A model generated the notes under the pieces. That model made no database searches. It worked only from the letters and a program-made list of their open reading frames with translations, and was not told where the DNA came from. From Hypomyces perniciosus (taxonomy: Eukaryota > Ascomycota > Sordariomycetes > Hypocreales > Hypocreaceae): a DNA stretch of 64,000 nt. The DNA is taken from assembly GCA_008477525.1 (NCBI GenBank), contig SPDT01000006.1, positions 1,329,501 to 1,393,500 of the forward strand, written 5' to 3'. Both the position numbers and the translations under genes were made by a program. Position 1 is the first letter of the stretch; each line of letters starts with the position of its first letter. Shown in pieces: positions 44,096-55,869 of this stretch.

Positions 44096-45132
44096 GTCGG
44101 ATTTCTGATGTGAGGCAGAGGGTGAGCTTGCTCGTAGTCAAGATGGGCTGGTCTGTTGGTGTCGTGTGTCGTCCAACGAACGTCAGTGCGCCTAAGAAAG
44201 TGGTCGACAGCAAGGATGCAGGGGGCAGAAAGATGACGTGTGAAGTCAGGGAAGCCGGATTGAAGGGTGCGAAGAGATATTACAGCGGAGGTGTTGGTTT
44301 CAGGTTCGTGATGGTAGAAGTATTGTGAGGAGGTGAGGTTTGTTTGTGCCTGGCTCGGTTTTTTTTGGTTGGTAGGGTGAAGGTGTAGTGAGCTTGGAGG
44401 TACCCATGCGCTACTGGTGGAAAGGTGGTGGTGCAGTCACTTTACGGAGGGTTTCTTCTAGAACCAAAGAGAAGAACTCCCTGATCAGGCCGCAATTCGT
44501 GCTTTTGTTTGTACGACCAGTTGGCCAGCAGTAGGCAGCTGGCTGGGCACGACCATTCAGAGAACCAAAAAATCCAAAGGGGCCTGGGGCATAAATTTGT
44601 TTGCAAATATTAATTCTCACGTGCACACAGTTGTCGGGTCAATGGAGTAAACAGAGACCATGGAATACTATGTGGTTGACGGACAGGCAGTTCTTTGACC
44701 AATTTTCAGGGCCAATGGATTTATTCTAACGCGTATCGAGTCTGCCCCATCTCAATTGACACTGTTATAACGTTCCGCCTGGAGTGTGGTGTTGCCAACC
44801 CGTTGCAGCCTGATCAGGTCCCAATGAACCCCTAATCCTCCTTTCTCCGACTCGGGTCTTGTATACATCGTCCAAAGTACTTCTCGATCAGGCAAACTTG
44901 CTCCGACTTTCATGATGACACATCATGGTGCCCATTGGCAGTTGATGAGAAGACAATGCCATGTGGTGTTGCCGACAGAGACACACGCATGCGATCAAGT
45001 CCATGAGTGCGACCCTCTGCACTATGGTGGCAAAATTCTTGCGATGTTGCGCGCGCCTTCATTTAGCGTACCTATAGGTAGATCAACAGACCAGCGAGTA
45101 TGTATCTGCTTCTTGTGACGAAGCACCCAACC
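44096..45132. other. Intergenic region between YAG7-like and CENP-W genes
   Basis: About 1 kb; the left half, next to the YAG7-like start, is its promoter. No coding signal elsewhere. Confidence 0.5.
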
Positions 45133-45555
45133 TCAGCCCTTAAACCTAGCCAGAGCATCCTATCTCTGAGTCAGTCTCCGTACTTTCCTTATAGTATCAT
45201 GAAGCGGTGGAACATACTCTGGTGACTTTCCTGACGCTCCTGGCAGACAGGCCTCGTTCCCCCGATTGCTTCGAGTGAATCGCCGCCTCTTTCACCAACC
45301 TGCAAATAAGATGTCAGTTCCCACGGATTCGAAATCACCGTTTGAGCACCCTCAAGACATACGATTCCATGAAAAGCACGTAATCGAGAAATATCTTGGT
45401 AAATGAGTTAGTACTATGATGTTGAACTGCAAAGGGTAAGACGCGTCCTGAAGGCTTACTGTAACGTCGGCATTCTTTTTGATGTTGTGTCCAGAATGCG
45501 CCTTGATAATCTTCTTGACCGTAGCCTTGGGATATGCCTTTTTCCCGAGCGCCAT
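45133..45555 (-). CDS. Kinetochore histone-fold protein CENP-W (Wip1)
   Basis: Four small exons on the minus strand: 45555-45460, 45394-45363, 45299-45218 and 45159-45133, all with canonical splice sites (GTAAGC, GTATGT, GTATGT donors) and consistent phases; 78 residues. The basic N-terminus (MALGKKAYPKATVKKIIK) leads into a histone fold: KNADVTIFLDYVLFMESLVKEA for helix 2 and GLSARSVRKVTRDALARFKG for helix 3. The size and fold match CENP-W of the CCAN complex, which pairs with CENP-T to bind centromeric DNA. Because the exons are 27-96 nt the gene is easily missed by ORF-based annotation. The frame is intact. Confidence 0.85.
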
Positions 45556-45790
45556 AATGAGAGGCTCTATACCATATGCGAATGTCGTTATACTGCTGCT
45601 CTTATCAAAAAGCGCGTCTCAATGTCGTCCTAACAGCCATGACGCTGGACAGTGCGTATTATATGTACACCGTCTTTTGGACACAGTGTCCCCACCATTC
45701 CACCCCTCTATCTGAGATCGTGACTTGCCTGATTACCTAGGCAGCGCATAGAGACCGCAATTCAGGTCGACGCGACCACAGCTGCCCAAA
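45556..45790. promoter_or_regulatory. Shared 235-bp upstream region of CENP-W (-) and prefoldin 4 (+)
   Basis: Only 235 bp separate the two start codons, so the two genes very likely share a bidirectional promoter. No binding site is obvious. Confidence 0.55.
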
Positions 45791-46371
45791 ATGGCGTCAA
45801 TAATGCAGCGTCGTATGGTAAGCTGCATACACAGACTTCCCAATAGCTGGTTCAATGGCTAACAAAGGTTCTAGCTGTCCAAGGAGGACGAGGCGGGAGA
45901 CGAAGTCGAGGTTCGACGAGAAGACCAAGACAGGATCAACAGGTTCAGCCGACTGCACCAGCGGGAGCTAGCATTGGAGGAGCAGCTCAGGGTTAAGAGT
46001 GTACGTGCTGTGGACGACCTGCATACGACCCCAGAGCTAACTAGGATGTCTAGAAAGAGAAGGAGGAGCTTGACGACATTTCCACTGAGCTGGAGCTTGC
46101 CGATGAAGACGACAAGATCCAGTAAGCCTTTCCACACTATTTCTGAAGAAATTGGTGTAGCTAACTTACGCTTTACAGATACAAAATTGGCGATGCTTTC
46201 TTCCACGTTCCCCTCGAGCAGGCACAGGAGATGCTTGGAAACGCGACCACCAGGATCGAGGAAGAGACGGCAGAGCTGGAGGAAAAGCTTGGGTCCATCC
46301 GCGAAGAGATGACACAGCTCAAGGTAGAACTGTACGCAAGATTCGGCAAGCAAATCAACCTTGAAACGTGA
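45791..46371 (+). CDS. GIM3: Prefoldin subunit 4
   Basis: Beta-class prefoldin subunit; the hexamer hands nascent actin and tubulin to the CCT chaperonin. Four exons, 45791-45817 (27 nt), 45875-46000, 46054-46121 and 46179-46371, with consistent phases; 137 residues, as usual. Two long coiled-coil helices (VRREDQDRINRFSRLHQREL and RIEEETAELEEKLGSIREEM) flank the beta-hairpin (KIGDAFFHVPLEQAQEML), the PFD4 signature. The frame is intact. Confidence 0.95.
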
Positions 46372-48282
46372 TACGTGCATTCTTCTCCTGTCATGCCCGG
46401 TTCATACGAATAGTTGCATGTGCATCATGGGTCTGAGTCCCTCTGTTCTTGCAAAGGAAGAGCATTCATAACCTCACCCCCATGTAAGGAGCACAGCAGC
46501 GTTTCTGGCGTACAAGGTGCGATCAATGGAGTTGGTGATGGAGTCCTGTCATGGTCACATTGCCATAGTCCGAAATCGCAGGTTTGTTGACAGCCTGTGT
46601 GCTATGTTGCATAATGAGGCCATTTCATCTCCGCGAAAATTAACCCCTTGCCACAGTTCGATATCTATTGATCAGTTGACTTCAATAAAATCGTCAGAAT
46701 ATGACAAAAGTATTTCCTATGAGCATTCTATGACACCACTTCATCACTCGGACAAATAGACATGGGGCAAACCGGCAATCGTGGCATCCGAGGAAGATTT
46801 GTGGCTATATTAAACAATCATTCATATGCACGATAGGTGTGCTCTGATATCCTAGCCCGTTGTTTATTCGCTGAGGCTTACGAGTGCGACTCGTCCTTGA
46901 ATATGGAGATTTAAGCAAGCTATTGGCTAATTTTGGGTCTGGTGTGAGTACCGAGCCTTCACCTCAACAAGCAGAGTTTGATCTTCTCCCTATTCAGGGA
47001 AGTACGGCTAACAGTAAACACCGACTAGAAGCGCTTGTACAGCAACATGTTCCCCTAGAGTATGGAATCCCGTTTAGTGGGCGCAAGTCTTACATAGTGA
47101 ATCCAGCTTAGTGCTATTGTAAACATCAAGTGGAGGTAAGAAAGTAACAAACTAGCATCACAATACTACTCTATAATTTAACATATTACTTATTGAAGGT
47201 TGTGCGCTGTTGCCAGCGGGCGTTTATTGCCTTGACAGTTTTGCTTTCAAATTGACCAGTTATATATCTGTTAGATCACCTAGGGAGGATTAGTTCAACA
47301 AGCATACGGAGTAATATTTGCAGCATCTCCACCGTCCTACTCTGTCTGTATTCTGCACGTACAGACGTCCTGCTAGAGACACCACGGCCCGTACGGAGGA
47401 TACTGAATTCGTATGAAGGTATTACGGAGTATTCCTAGATTATCTACTCCGTATTACTACTACTAGTTATCCGGGCCTATCGGGGAGATGGATCTCAAGT
47501 GGGTCCTGGCGCCGAGCCGGAGCGGGAGTAAAAAAGGTGCCAACTTCCGAACCACCGAGATCGCCACTAGATTCGGCAGGTCTTAGATTCTCTGAGTCTC
47601 TGGTTGACTTACGGAGCGGTACATGTAGAAGCACGGAATGATCTGAATCATAGGTGGTGTCTTGGAAGAGTTCGTTGGCATGATTGATCGACCCCTGTTT
47701 GCATATACGAATGCTTGGAAGCTCATTTCGCTAAAATACGAAATATACTCGTACTCGCACAGGGGAAATGTATGTACTCATAATGGTCTCATCTCTCAAG
47801 CTGTCAATGTTAAAACATTTGAGAGCGTTGACTATCTATCGTCGGAACTACACAGTATCCAACCACTAGACAGCCTTGTCATTACGAGTACTAGTAGCTG
47901 CAAGATGGCGAATACCCAGGCTTCCCCGGTCTCCTCGGCCGTGATCGGACTCTAAGCTGCCGAAACCCGTGTTCGTCTGTTGGGACCATGTCCAACTTTC
48001 TACCGGGGCCGAGGCCGTCCCATAATTAATAGCAATACAGAGTACGGAGGAGTGATGAAGAAAATTGACGGATAGCCCAACATTCCTGCATGCTTTGGAC
48101 TCGAATGATGGGTCCTCAATTGACTACCACCGCCCACTTTCTTTCATAGGGCCTCAACAGCAACACTTTACTGCTTGACTTGAACCTTTTACTGTATTGA
48201 TCGCATTCGTGAATACAGTGACTCAGGAGTTACTCTTGCCTCATATTTTACGTCTACGGTGCTCGATCTTAGTCTCACCGAG
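46372..48282. other. Intergenic region upstream of the MFS gene
   Basis: About 1.9 kb. TACGGAGTA motifs occur at about 47305, 47423 and 47450. A 75-codon frame at 46884-47111 and a 97-codon frame at 47662-47955 have no coding character I can defend. Confidence 0.5.
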
Positions 48283-50144
48283 ATGACCACCAGCGGTTTT
48301 ACCAAGACGTTGGCGGACAACTCTCCCATCACTCCGACCTATGAACGTGAGTTGAAGTTCATCTCACCTGTCCAGCTTTTTCTGTGCTTTCTAAATCGAC
48401 TGGCTTTTCTTTTCTTTTAGATGATAAAGAAGGTGGAAGCAGCCCGAATGAGGCCGAGATTCGTCCACAATATGAGGGGAAGACGCCAAGTCAGGGATCC
48501 AATGCCCTGGAGCAGGTTGTAATATCTTGGGAACCGAACGATCCAGAAAACCCATACAACTGGTCCAATGTGAGTATTCCGTCTTATGGTTCATTATATT
48601 TGCAAAAGTACTCACATTTTTCACAGGCAAAGAAGACGAGCATCCTCACCATCGCAGGCATGCTTGTCCTCAACTCAACCATGGGGTCCTCTCTCCCCAG
48701 TCAAGCCATTCCAGATATCATCCGAGACTTCGAAGTCGTATCTCAGACACAGCGAGTATTACCTATTACTGTCTATCTCATTGGCTATGTCTTCGGTCCT
48801 ATAATCTGGGGCCCGCTCAGCGAGCACTTGGGCCGGCGCAACCTCAGCATCTTTACCTTTGTCATCTTCACCATCTTCACCCTTGCCTGTGCCGTTGCGC
48901 CTAACTGGGGTTCGTTTTTATTTTTCCGGTTAGTTTCTGGTGTATGCGCCAGCTCGCCTATTGCCATTGTGGCGGGTGTTATAGCCGATATCTACGACGA
49001 GCCGAGGACGAGAGGGAGAGCTCTCGCTGTGTTCATGGTGGTATGTGCTAATCTCATTTACTCTTCTCCTGACAAATAGCAATAACTAACACTCTTCGTC
49101 AAGGCAACGGTGTTTGGTCCCCTCTTCGCACCCATCATCGTCGGCTTCGTCACTCCGGCCCTTGGTTGGCGCTGGAGCTTTTGGATCGCCCTCATCTACG
49201 CGGGCCTAACCCTCATCCTATCCCTCTTCCTCCCCGAAACCTTTGGCCCCATTCTCCTCGCCCGCCGGGCAAAGAAGCTGCGCCAACAACAGTCGCCACA
49301 ACAGCAACAACAGCAGAGCATCGTCGCCCCCCGCGACCTCGAGCCCGTCAACCTTTCTCAGCTCTTTGGCGTTGTCCTCACCCGTCCGCTACGCATGCTC
49401 GCCTTCGAGCTCATCGTATCCAGCACATGCGCCTACCTCTCCTTGGTCTACTCCATCTTCTACATGTCTTTCCAGGCCTTCCCCATCATCTTCCAGACCC
49501 TCTATGGCCTCTCCCCCGGCGTCACTGGCCTCACATACCTCCCTATCGGCCTCGGCGCAACCCTTAGCATCCCCATCTTCTGGTTCTGGGACAACTTTCT
49601 GCACAAAGCCGAAGCCCGCGGCGCTTCCTGGGCAAAACGCGAAGAATACCGTCGTCTACCCCTAGCTTGCCTTGGTGGCCCCCTATTCGTCATCTCACTC
49701 TTTTGGCTGGGCTTCACAGCCCGCACATCTGTCTCCTTCGTAGTACCCATGCTAGCCGGTATTCCATTCGGCATGGGCTACCTGCTCCTCTTCATGGCCC
49801 TCCTGAATTACCTCACTGACGCCTATGAAATCTTCGCGGCCTCCGCCAATGCCGCTGCATCCACATCCCGATCACTCTTCGCCGTTGTCCTACCCCTCGC
49901 CACAGCGCCCATGTTCAAGAACCTCGGCATTTCAGGCGCCTGTGCTCTTCTCGCCAGTCTCAGCGCCGTCATGTGCATAATCCCCTTCATCTTCATCTGG
50001 AAAGGACCTGCAATCAGGAGCCGTTCACAATTTTGCATCGCCCTTCGCGAGAGGAAAGAGGAAATGCACCGCAAGGTTGAAGAAGGGAGGCAAAGGAATT
50101 TACAAATGACTGCGATGATGGAAAAGGAGGCCGAGGCAGTTTAA
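48283..50144 (+). CDS. MFS transporter, DHA1 (12-TM drug:H+ antiporter) type
   Basis: Four exons, 48283-48346, 48421-48569, 48627-49040 and 49104-50144, phases consistent; 555 residues. A hydrophilic N-terminus contains the ENPYNWSN block common in fungal DHA1 transporters. Motif A is seen in loop 2-3 (GPLSEHLGRRN), and RLVSGVCASSPIAIVAGVIAD and FGPLFAPIIVGFVTPALGWRW correspond to the antiporter motif C region. A Gln-rich stretch lies in the central loop (QQQSPQQQQQQ), and a charged C-terminus is present. Relatives export drugs, polyamines or secondary metabolites; the substrate is unknown. No biosynthetic cluster genes sit next to it. The frame is intact. Confidence 0.93.
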
Positions 50145-50765
50145 TATAGGAGGCAGACTGTGTCCTCCTTGAAAGACATAGATATGTCATCGGGAATTAT
50201 GGTGTATACATGGTATTTGGCATGATAAAAATACATTAATGTCATTTCTTTCCCCGAGATTTCCTATGCCACTAGGGTTCTGACCGGCTAACTACCGTGA
50301 TATCTTATTGCATCCTATATTCAAGAGGTCTTGCGATAGATATCGGAGTCTATTTGCCAACGTCAATGTACTTGGTAGTCAAATTTTTCTGTGTCAAATC
50401 TGGTATAATTCGAAACGGCGTTTATGGTGAGGGAGACATGTCTTCAACAGCTAAATGGTCACAACAGCCATAGAATGAGTGCTAACCATGATGTATTATT
50501 GGGGTTAGGCCAGCCTAGTTTTATTGCTACTACGATTCTTGAAAGCCGAATGTCTCCTGGGACCAGGTTGACAGACACCAAGACCCCCAAGACTCCAATA
50601 AGCTTTTGTATGACAACATATCCATCTCTTCTTAACACGCCACCGATTACTACTTCAAGTCAAAGTCAATGTATGATTGGCTTCAGCACTGCACAAACCG
50701 TGGCTCTTGTCAAGGTGCCACCACAGCTTTCTCTATGCAACGTCTGGGATGTTGTATAAATTTAT
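50145..50765. other. Intergenic region between two convergent genes
   Basis: About 600 bp between the MFS stop and the 3' end of the large uncharacterised gene. Nothing coding is seen. Confidence 0.5.
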
Positions 50766-53700
50766 TCAACCTTTGAGGTTGCCTAAGCTCAGAGACTGCG
50801 TTACAGCAGGGCCAGGCCAAGCTAGGGACGCCCGAGTAGTTGCTGGCACATGTCTTGTGGAGTTCCATCGCCGTAGAGCAATTCGGGCGTCACTGAAGTT
50901 CGACATTGAGTCGTTATCCATGTCCACGTCACCCTCATCTTTGAACTTCAATCGACTCAGCGGTGTGATGAAAACATCAGCAACGCCTTCGCTGTCAACC
51001 GGGTGAATTTGGGTGGATTTTTCGACATCTATCGCCGTTGCCCCCGCCCCTGTCCTAGCCATTGCATCATCCAGTATTTTGTTCATGGGGGTAGATAGTT
51101 GGCCGCTTCCACTCCATGTCGGCGATTGTACATGATCAGGAGAAAAGAGACCACATGCTTGTATCCCGTTAATCGCTATCCGCATCGCACTTCCTCCCTG
51201 GTCTTTTGTGTTCTCTCGCATTATTATCGAGCCAGGGCCATCGACATATTCTGTAGGGCACCGGTCATCTTCTTGTGTGTGGTGAGAATTGACTCTTTCA
51301 TCAATAGCATTGCGCGTATGTCTCAGTTTGTTTAATCCGGATCGGACAGCCTTCCCCAGTTTGCCTGGCAGGAAGCGTGGTCCTGGATCGACTAGTGACG
51401 TGCCTGAGACATGTCTCTTACCAGTGTCCAGATACAACTGACGTTCGACTGTCACCCCTTTTACTGTCATATTTTCTTGACAGCTGGTTTGCCGGCTTCT
51501 CTCTTCTTTGGTATGAGAAGGATATCGAGCCCAGGACTGAGGAGGTTTGGCCAATTTTCGAAATGAATTGGGCGAATGGTCTGTGATCAATTCTGGACCT
51601 TTGAACAAAGCCGATTGCATGTTGGCTGTCCACTGCTGGAGGATCTGACGAGAGGGCTGCTGAGCCTGATGCGGTGCAAATTCGTCTGGGAGAGGGGCCA
51701 GCCGGGACGTCTCCGAGACTGTATCTCGAAGTGACGGGGAGTTTTGTTGACCACCACCCCTCCATGTCGCCATAGAAAGACTGATGGATCTCTCAGTAGG
51801 TGAAAAACTTGGTTGCTCTGACTGGGGAGACATAGGCCCATTGTGGACATTATCTGAAGCATTTTTATTCACATTTTTGGACCTTGAGTCAAAGCAGGTC
51901 CCGGTGGCCGAAAAAACTCCTGTTTTGGACTGCGATGGGACTGTTCGGGTCGTATTTAGATCTCCTGGAGGCAATTTTTGCCATCAGAGAAAGACGTCCA
52001 GTTCCTACAGAACCAACCTGGAATTCCTCTTTGAAGCGACTGCTGAAATTTGAAGTTGGCTTCCGGCGTGACAAAGTGTCCCCGAATCTCTTCTCAATTG
52101 TCCGCAATTCGTCTTCTCGCTGACGGAAGCTGACTGTTTCGGAGCAGGCAGGAGATATGGAATCAACTACCGCTCGGGTTGGTAATGGAACGATTTGAAC
52201 ACTGCTACCGTTGTTGTCCGAATATGAAGCATTGTCTTCGGCAGTTGCGTATGAACTTTTGCCTTCGGATCCCCGTAAGTCTCTGGATACTGAGAACTTC
52301 CCTTGCCCTACCATGAATGTTACCAAAATGCATTGGACTTGTCAAATGATACTTACAGCTAAATGGAGATAGCTCCAGGCTCTCAAGATCTTCTGCGCTG
52401 AGATGATAAGCATGATTGATTTGAGATCGATTTGGACTAGGCTGAAAGCTAGGCATGACGGAAGGGTAATTTGATGAGCTGTTATCAACACGCGTAGCGA
52501 CAATGCCTGGTGCGCAATGGTCCATCAGGACGTTTGGACCCGATGATGAGGCAGCAACGTGAGTGTCTCTCGTGAATTTCCGGTCTCCATTATCGGTATT
52601 GCTGGAAGAAAACGAAGTACTATCAAAAGGGTCGTGTTCTGCTCGTGGTAGAGATATTCCCATGTCCGACAATCTCTCTGGTGAATTGTGTGGTACTATT
52701 GGGCCTTGTTGGTGAGTTGGCGGTGGAGTATCCGCGACTCTATCGATCCCACCAAGGTCTACAATGTGCGAGGGAGTTTCGTTTACTTGAATGTCTCCAG
52801 AACAGCTGGTCGAGTTGCTCCTAGATCGCAAGCCCTGGGCGATTAGCCAGATGCCAAGAGCTGACTGCTCCTCCCAGGTATGTGCCCCGTGACGTAGGTC
52901 GAACTCATCCGATCCCAAAACACGATCTAGCCGAAGCGAATTGTAAGAGCATCCATTCGGCCCTTTAATCGCTGGGCTATGAGAGCTTGGTGGTCGCGCG
53001 GGAAGTAAGTTTGGTATTGCTATCATATCAGAGGGAGAATTTGGGTTGGCATGTTCGGTTTCGGATGCAGCTTTTGCGGCGTTTTTCCCTAATTCGGAAC
53101 AGTTACTCACTTTCCGAGTGAGATCGCATCTGCTATCGTTAACTGCATCTGCTGATGCAAAGCTGGGCTTTGGAGATACACAGAGGGTGGGCAGGCAGTG
53201 TCCACCATCAACGGTGAACTCAATGGTGTCTCGAGGTCCGCCGCCTGGTTGGCCAACGTCGATAAGAGGGGATAAGTATCGAGTACTGCGATTGGATTTG
53301 TTGCTGGCTTCATCGTTGCCTTCTTCGCTGTTAAGCTCGTCCTGGATCCTCTGATGTCTGAAACGCCGAAGTTCGGCTCTTCGAGCAACCTCCTCTTGGC
53401 TATGGCCAGCGGATGTACGGGAACGACGGCTCGATTCATTTTCGTGGGGCATTCGGTTCGCCAGTTTATTGCGGACAAGATTCAAGGCACTACTTGTTTT
53501 CGCCAAGGCCTCGTGTCCTTCACCCTCGCAATCGGAATCGTCTACCACAAGTTGGTCGAGGTCAAGCGGGTCTTCATATGTGTGCCCAGAGGACATGATG
53601 GAGCTGTTTCGCAGTCGCGCGTGTATCTTGATGGATGTTTGAGAGTTCTCCGAACGAGTATGAATGCCGGCTAAGTTCACTTGATCCAGGTTTGGCTTAG

Positions 53701-53776
53701 GTGATGAGGGCAAATCGTCATCATCACCCGACCGTCTGCCTCGGCGTCGAGAGGCACAGCAAAGAAAGATGGACAT
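50766..53776 (-). CDS. Large uncharacterised Ser-rich protein, one apparent frameshift
   Basis: Exon 1 is 53776-52357 and exon 2 is 52301-50766, separated by a 55-nt phase-1 intron (GTAAGT...GCAAG). About 985 residues. The N-terminus (MSIFLCCASRRRGRRSG) is Cys- and Arg-rich and may be lipid-anchored. The body is Ser/Asn/Asp-rich and mostly disordered, with charged helices such as EEVARRAELRRFRHQRIQDE and a conserved-looking EEQSALGIWLIAQGLRSR. In exon 2 the frame shifts within a T6 run at about 51910-51917; removing one T joins both halves. The coding look is strong on the minus strand (opposite frames are shadows). No family is recognised. Confidence 0.75.
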
Positions 53777-54213
53777 GCCGCTTGATATATAGATTTGTCG
53801 AACAGGTTATGGTTCTGCGCCACCTGGCTGCTGTATAAAAGGAGTGACCACTGAGGGGCCTCGAGGGGAATCGGATCAGAGCGAGTTGAGATGGGGATGG
53901 ATGATCAGGACAGAATGTAGTTGTTGATGTCTGGTGGAGTGAAGTTGGCTGCCAAGTTCTAGCCAGATACCAGCAGGTCAACGCAGTAGCAGTTTCCATT
54001 TTGGAGAGGTGGTTAGGAGCGACTATCTGCCCAGCGTTCCGCCTTCCAATCTTGTTGCGTATTCTGGAAAACTCTTCCCTTTGGGTTCTCTAGGGCCTCC
54101 TGTCAGTAGCATTCTTCGAGAAATCCAATGCAACTCACCACATATTGACGGTGCCAATGGAGGAATTCTCAGGAGAACGAAAGGCAGGCCTTCTCCGTCA
54201 CGATCGCCAGGCA

Positions 54214-54663
54214 TCAGAGTGTAAGTATACTTCGGCGCGCCGCATCGTTTCCCTCACCCAGCAGAGCGGCAACAACTAAGTGTCCAACAAGTCCAAAACA
54301 GATGTCCACCGCCTCCAACAGTATCTTCAGCTCGTCGTCATCTACCTCCGGAAGCAAACCATTCCTTGCAACCTCTGACAACAGCCAGGTGAAGTCCCCA
54401 ACATCACCGTCTCCTCTCCTGTCGACCACTGTCACGGCCCGTGGAAGCAACAAGTCCGATATGGACGCGACGGATCCCTCATGGAAGGGCTCCGCGATGT
54501 GGATCCGCCCAATAGCGCCGCCGCCGATCTCGAGCAAGTCGACTCGGACTCGGAAGCCTTGCGGCGCATCGAACGTGATCTTGCCATCGGACTCGAAGCT
54601 AAAGTTGGGAGCGCCTGTTGTCACACCCTCCCAGATGTCGATGATCACTTCTGGGGGCGCCAC
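54214..54663 (-). CDS. Uncertain uncharacterised open frame
   Basis: A 149-codon frame reading APPEVIIDIWEGVTTG...VVAALLGEG, with an acidic/hydrophobic composition. A splice acceptor (AGTAG) at about 54685 could extend it upstream, and a possible donor near 54250 could link it to a second minus-strand block at 54023-54214. The plus strand has a Ser/Thr-rich 144-codon frame here (54302-54736) that I think is the shadow, but the reverse is also possible: a GTAAGT donor (54221) and an AAAACAG acceptor (54300) exist on the plus strand. No family is recognised on either strand. Confidence 0.3.
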   Translation of the reverse strand: MAPPEVIIDIWEGVTTGAPNFSFESDGKITFDAPQGFRVRVDLLEIGGGAIGRIHIAEPFHEGSVASISDLLLPRAVTVVDRRGDGDVGDFTWLLSEVARNGLLPEVDDDELKILLEAVDICFGLVGHLVVAALLGEGNDAARRSILTL

Positions 54664-54718
54664 AACATCTACATCCTCGGTCGACTACTCTGAGGAGTGG
54701 GCAATGCTGGCGCAGCCT

Positions 54719-55869
54719 CTAACAAGCACCAATTGATGGCGGAGTTCGGGTTTGACTAGGCCGGTGAGTGAACGGAAGCACCCGAAAAGTGCTCCGCGCA
54801 TCGGAGCGGAAACGACAACGCCTGGCTTCCATCGTTGGAGGCGAGGAAGGTATGATGAGTTCTAAGAAATGAGATTTAGCATGGACTGGCCGGTTGTTGG
54901 AAGCTTTCGGTAAGTCCAGGTCCACCACCCACGGAAAATTAAATGGCAGCTCCTCGGTGCCCTCTATCGCCGCATTCACAAATAGGGTTTGCTTCCCTGT
55001 CTGCAGAGGATTGCCGTCTTCTGCGCTGTGATTTGTCATACAGGCCCTCTGTCGCGTATATGTCTCGAGCTTCCCAGGATCAGTGTTGACGCTGCCCGGC
55101 TTCAAGTTCGCCAGTTTCTCGATGACTGGGGAACGGTCGTTGTCGATATCTGTAAGATGTGATGGGTTCTTGCTGGGCGTCTCTCCGCGCCACGTCACGA
55201 GCTTAGCTCCCAGTTGTTATGCACATGCCCAAAGCAGTGCATCTTGGGCTTTGCTTTTGCAACAGCGGCGAAGAGCGACTGGCTCCCTAGGCGTTTAGCA
55301 GCAACAGTCCGGTCCATTATGCCCTCAGGCGGACCGTGTGTAACAACGACGTCGACACCCTTCCCGATAATCCACTCGTGCTCCTTGTGATTCGAGTTAT
55401 ACTGGAATCCCCAGTCTCCAAGGCCACCCCAGTTGTCAAGGGATCGTGAGTAAGGGCTTGCGTAGATTGTAAGCAAAGCTCCGTTTGTTAGGGTGAATTG
55501 GTAGGTCCCTTCATCGAGGAAGACAATTCCTTTGGCCTTTGCTCCTTCATCATCAAATAACCGTCGTGCAGCTCCGAGCTCTCCGTAATGCTGCTTGATT
55601 TCTGCTGCCGTAATAACAGACCGGACTTCGGCCGCTTTCTTCTCAAACGATGGGGTATCGAGGGTCCAGTCATGATTCCCGGCTATCGCGAGCTTCAGAG
55701 GAGCATTGATCTCCTTTAGAAATTGGATTGCTGCCTCAAACTCAGAGATTTTCGACTCTTCGGTGAGATCTCCGCAATGAATCGCCACATCGACTGGCTC
55801 CAGATAATTGTATGGGATTTGCCTGCCATGGGTGTCTGAGATGATAAGAAATCGGGTTTTGACGTACAT
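54719..55869 (-). CDS. Calcineurin-like metallophosphoesterase, one homopolymer frameshift
   Basis: Metal-dependent phosphoesterase of the fungal UPF/ser-thr phosphatase-like group. The start is chosen at the Met at 55869 (MYVKTRFLIISDTHG), since the in-frame upstream Met at 55971 adds a hydrophobic stretch unlike the family. Metal-binding motifs occur in order: SDTHG, HCGDLTE, AGNHDW, VTHGPPEG and FGHVHNNWG. At about 55208-55211 the sequence TGGGAGC should be TGGGGAGC; this one-G fix continues the frame as NNWGAKLVTWRGETP through EELPFNFPWVVDLDLP to the stop at 54719. The last 50 residues are poorly conserved-looking and could include an unseen intron. Its substrate is unknown. Confidence 0.88.

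Noticed and set aside
46884..47111. 75-codon plus-strand frame
   Set aside because: No conserved motif, no splice or signal features; composition compatible with chance.
47662..47955. 97-codon plus-strand frame
   Set aside because: Same reasons; it lies among TAC-rich intergenic repeats.
48283..50144. Secondary-metabolite cluster around the MFS transporter
   Set aside because: Neighbours are a prefoldin subunit, an uncharacterised Ser-rich protein and a phosphoesterase; no synthase, P450 or regulator is present in the window.
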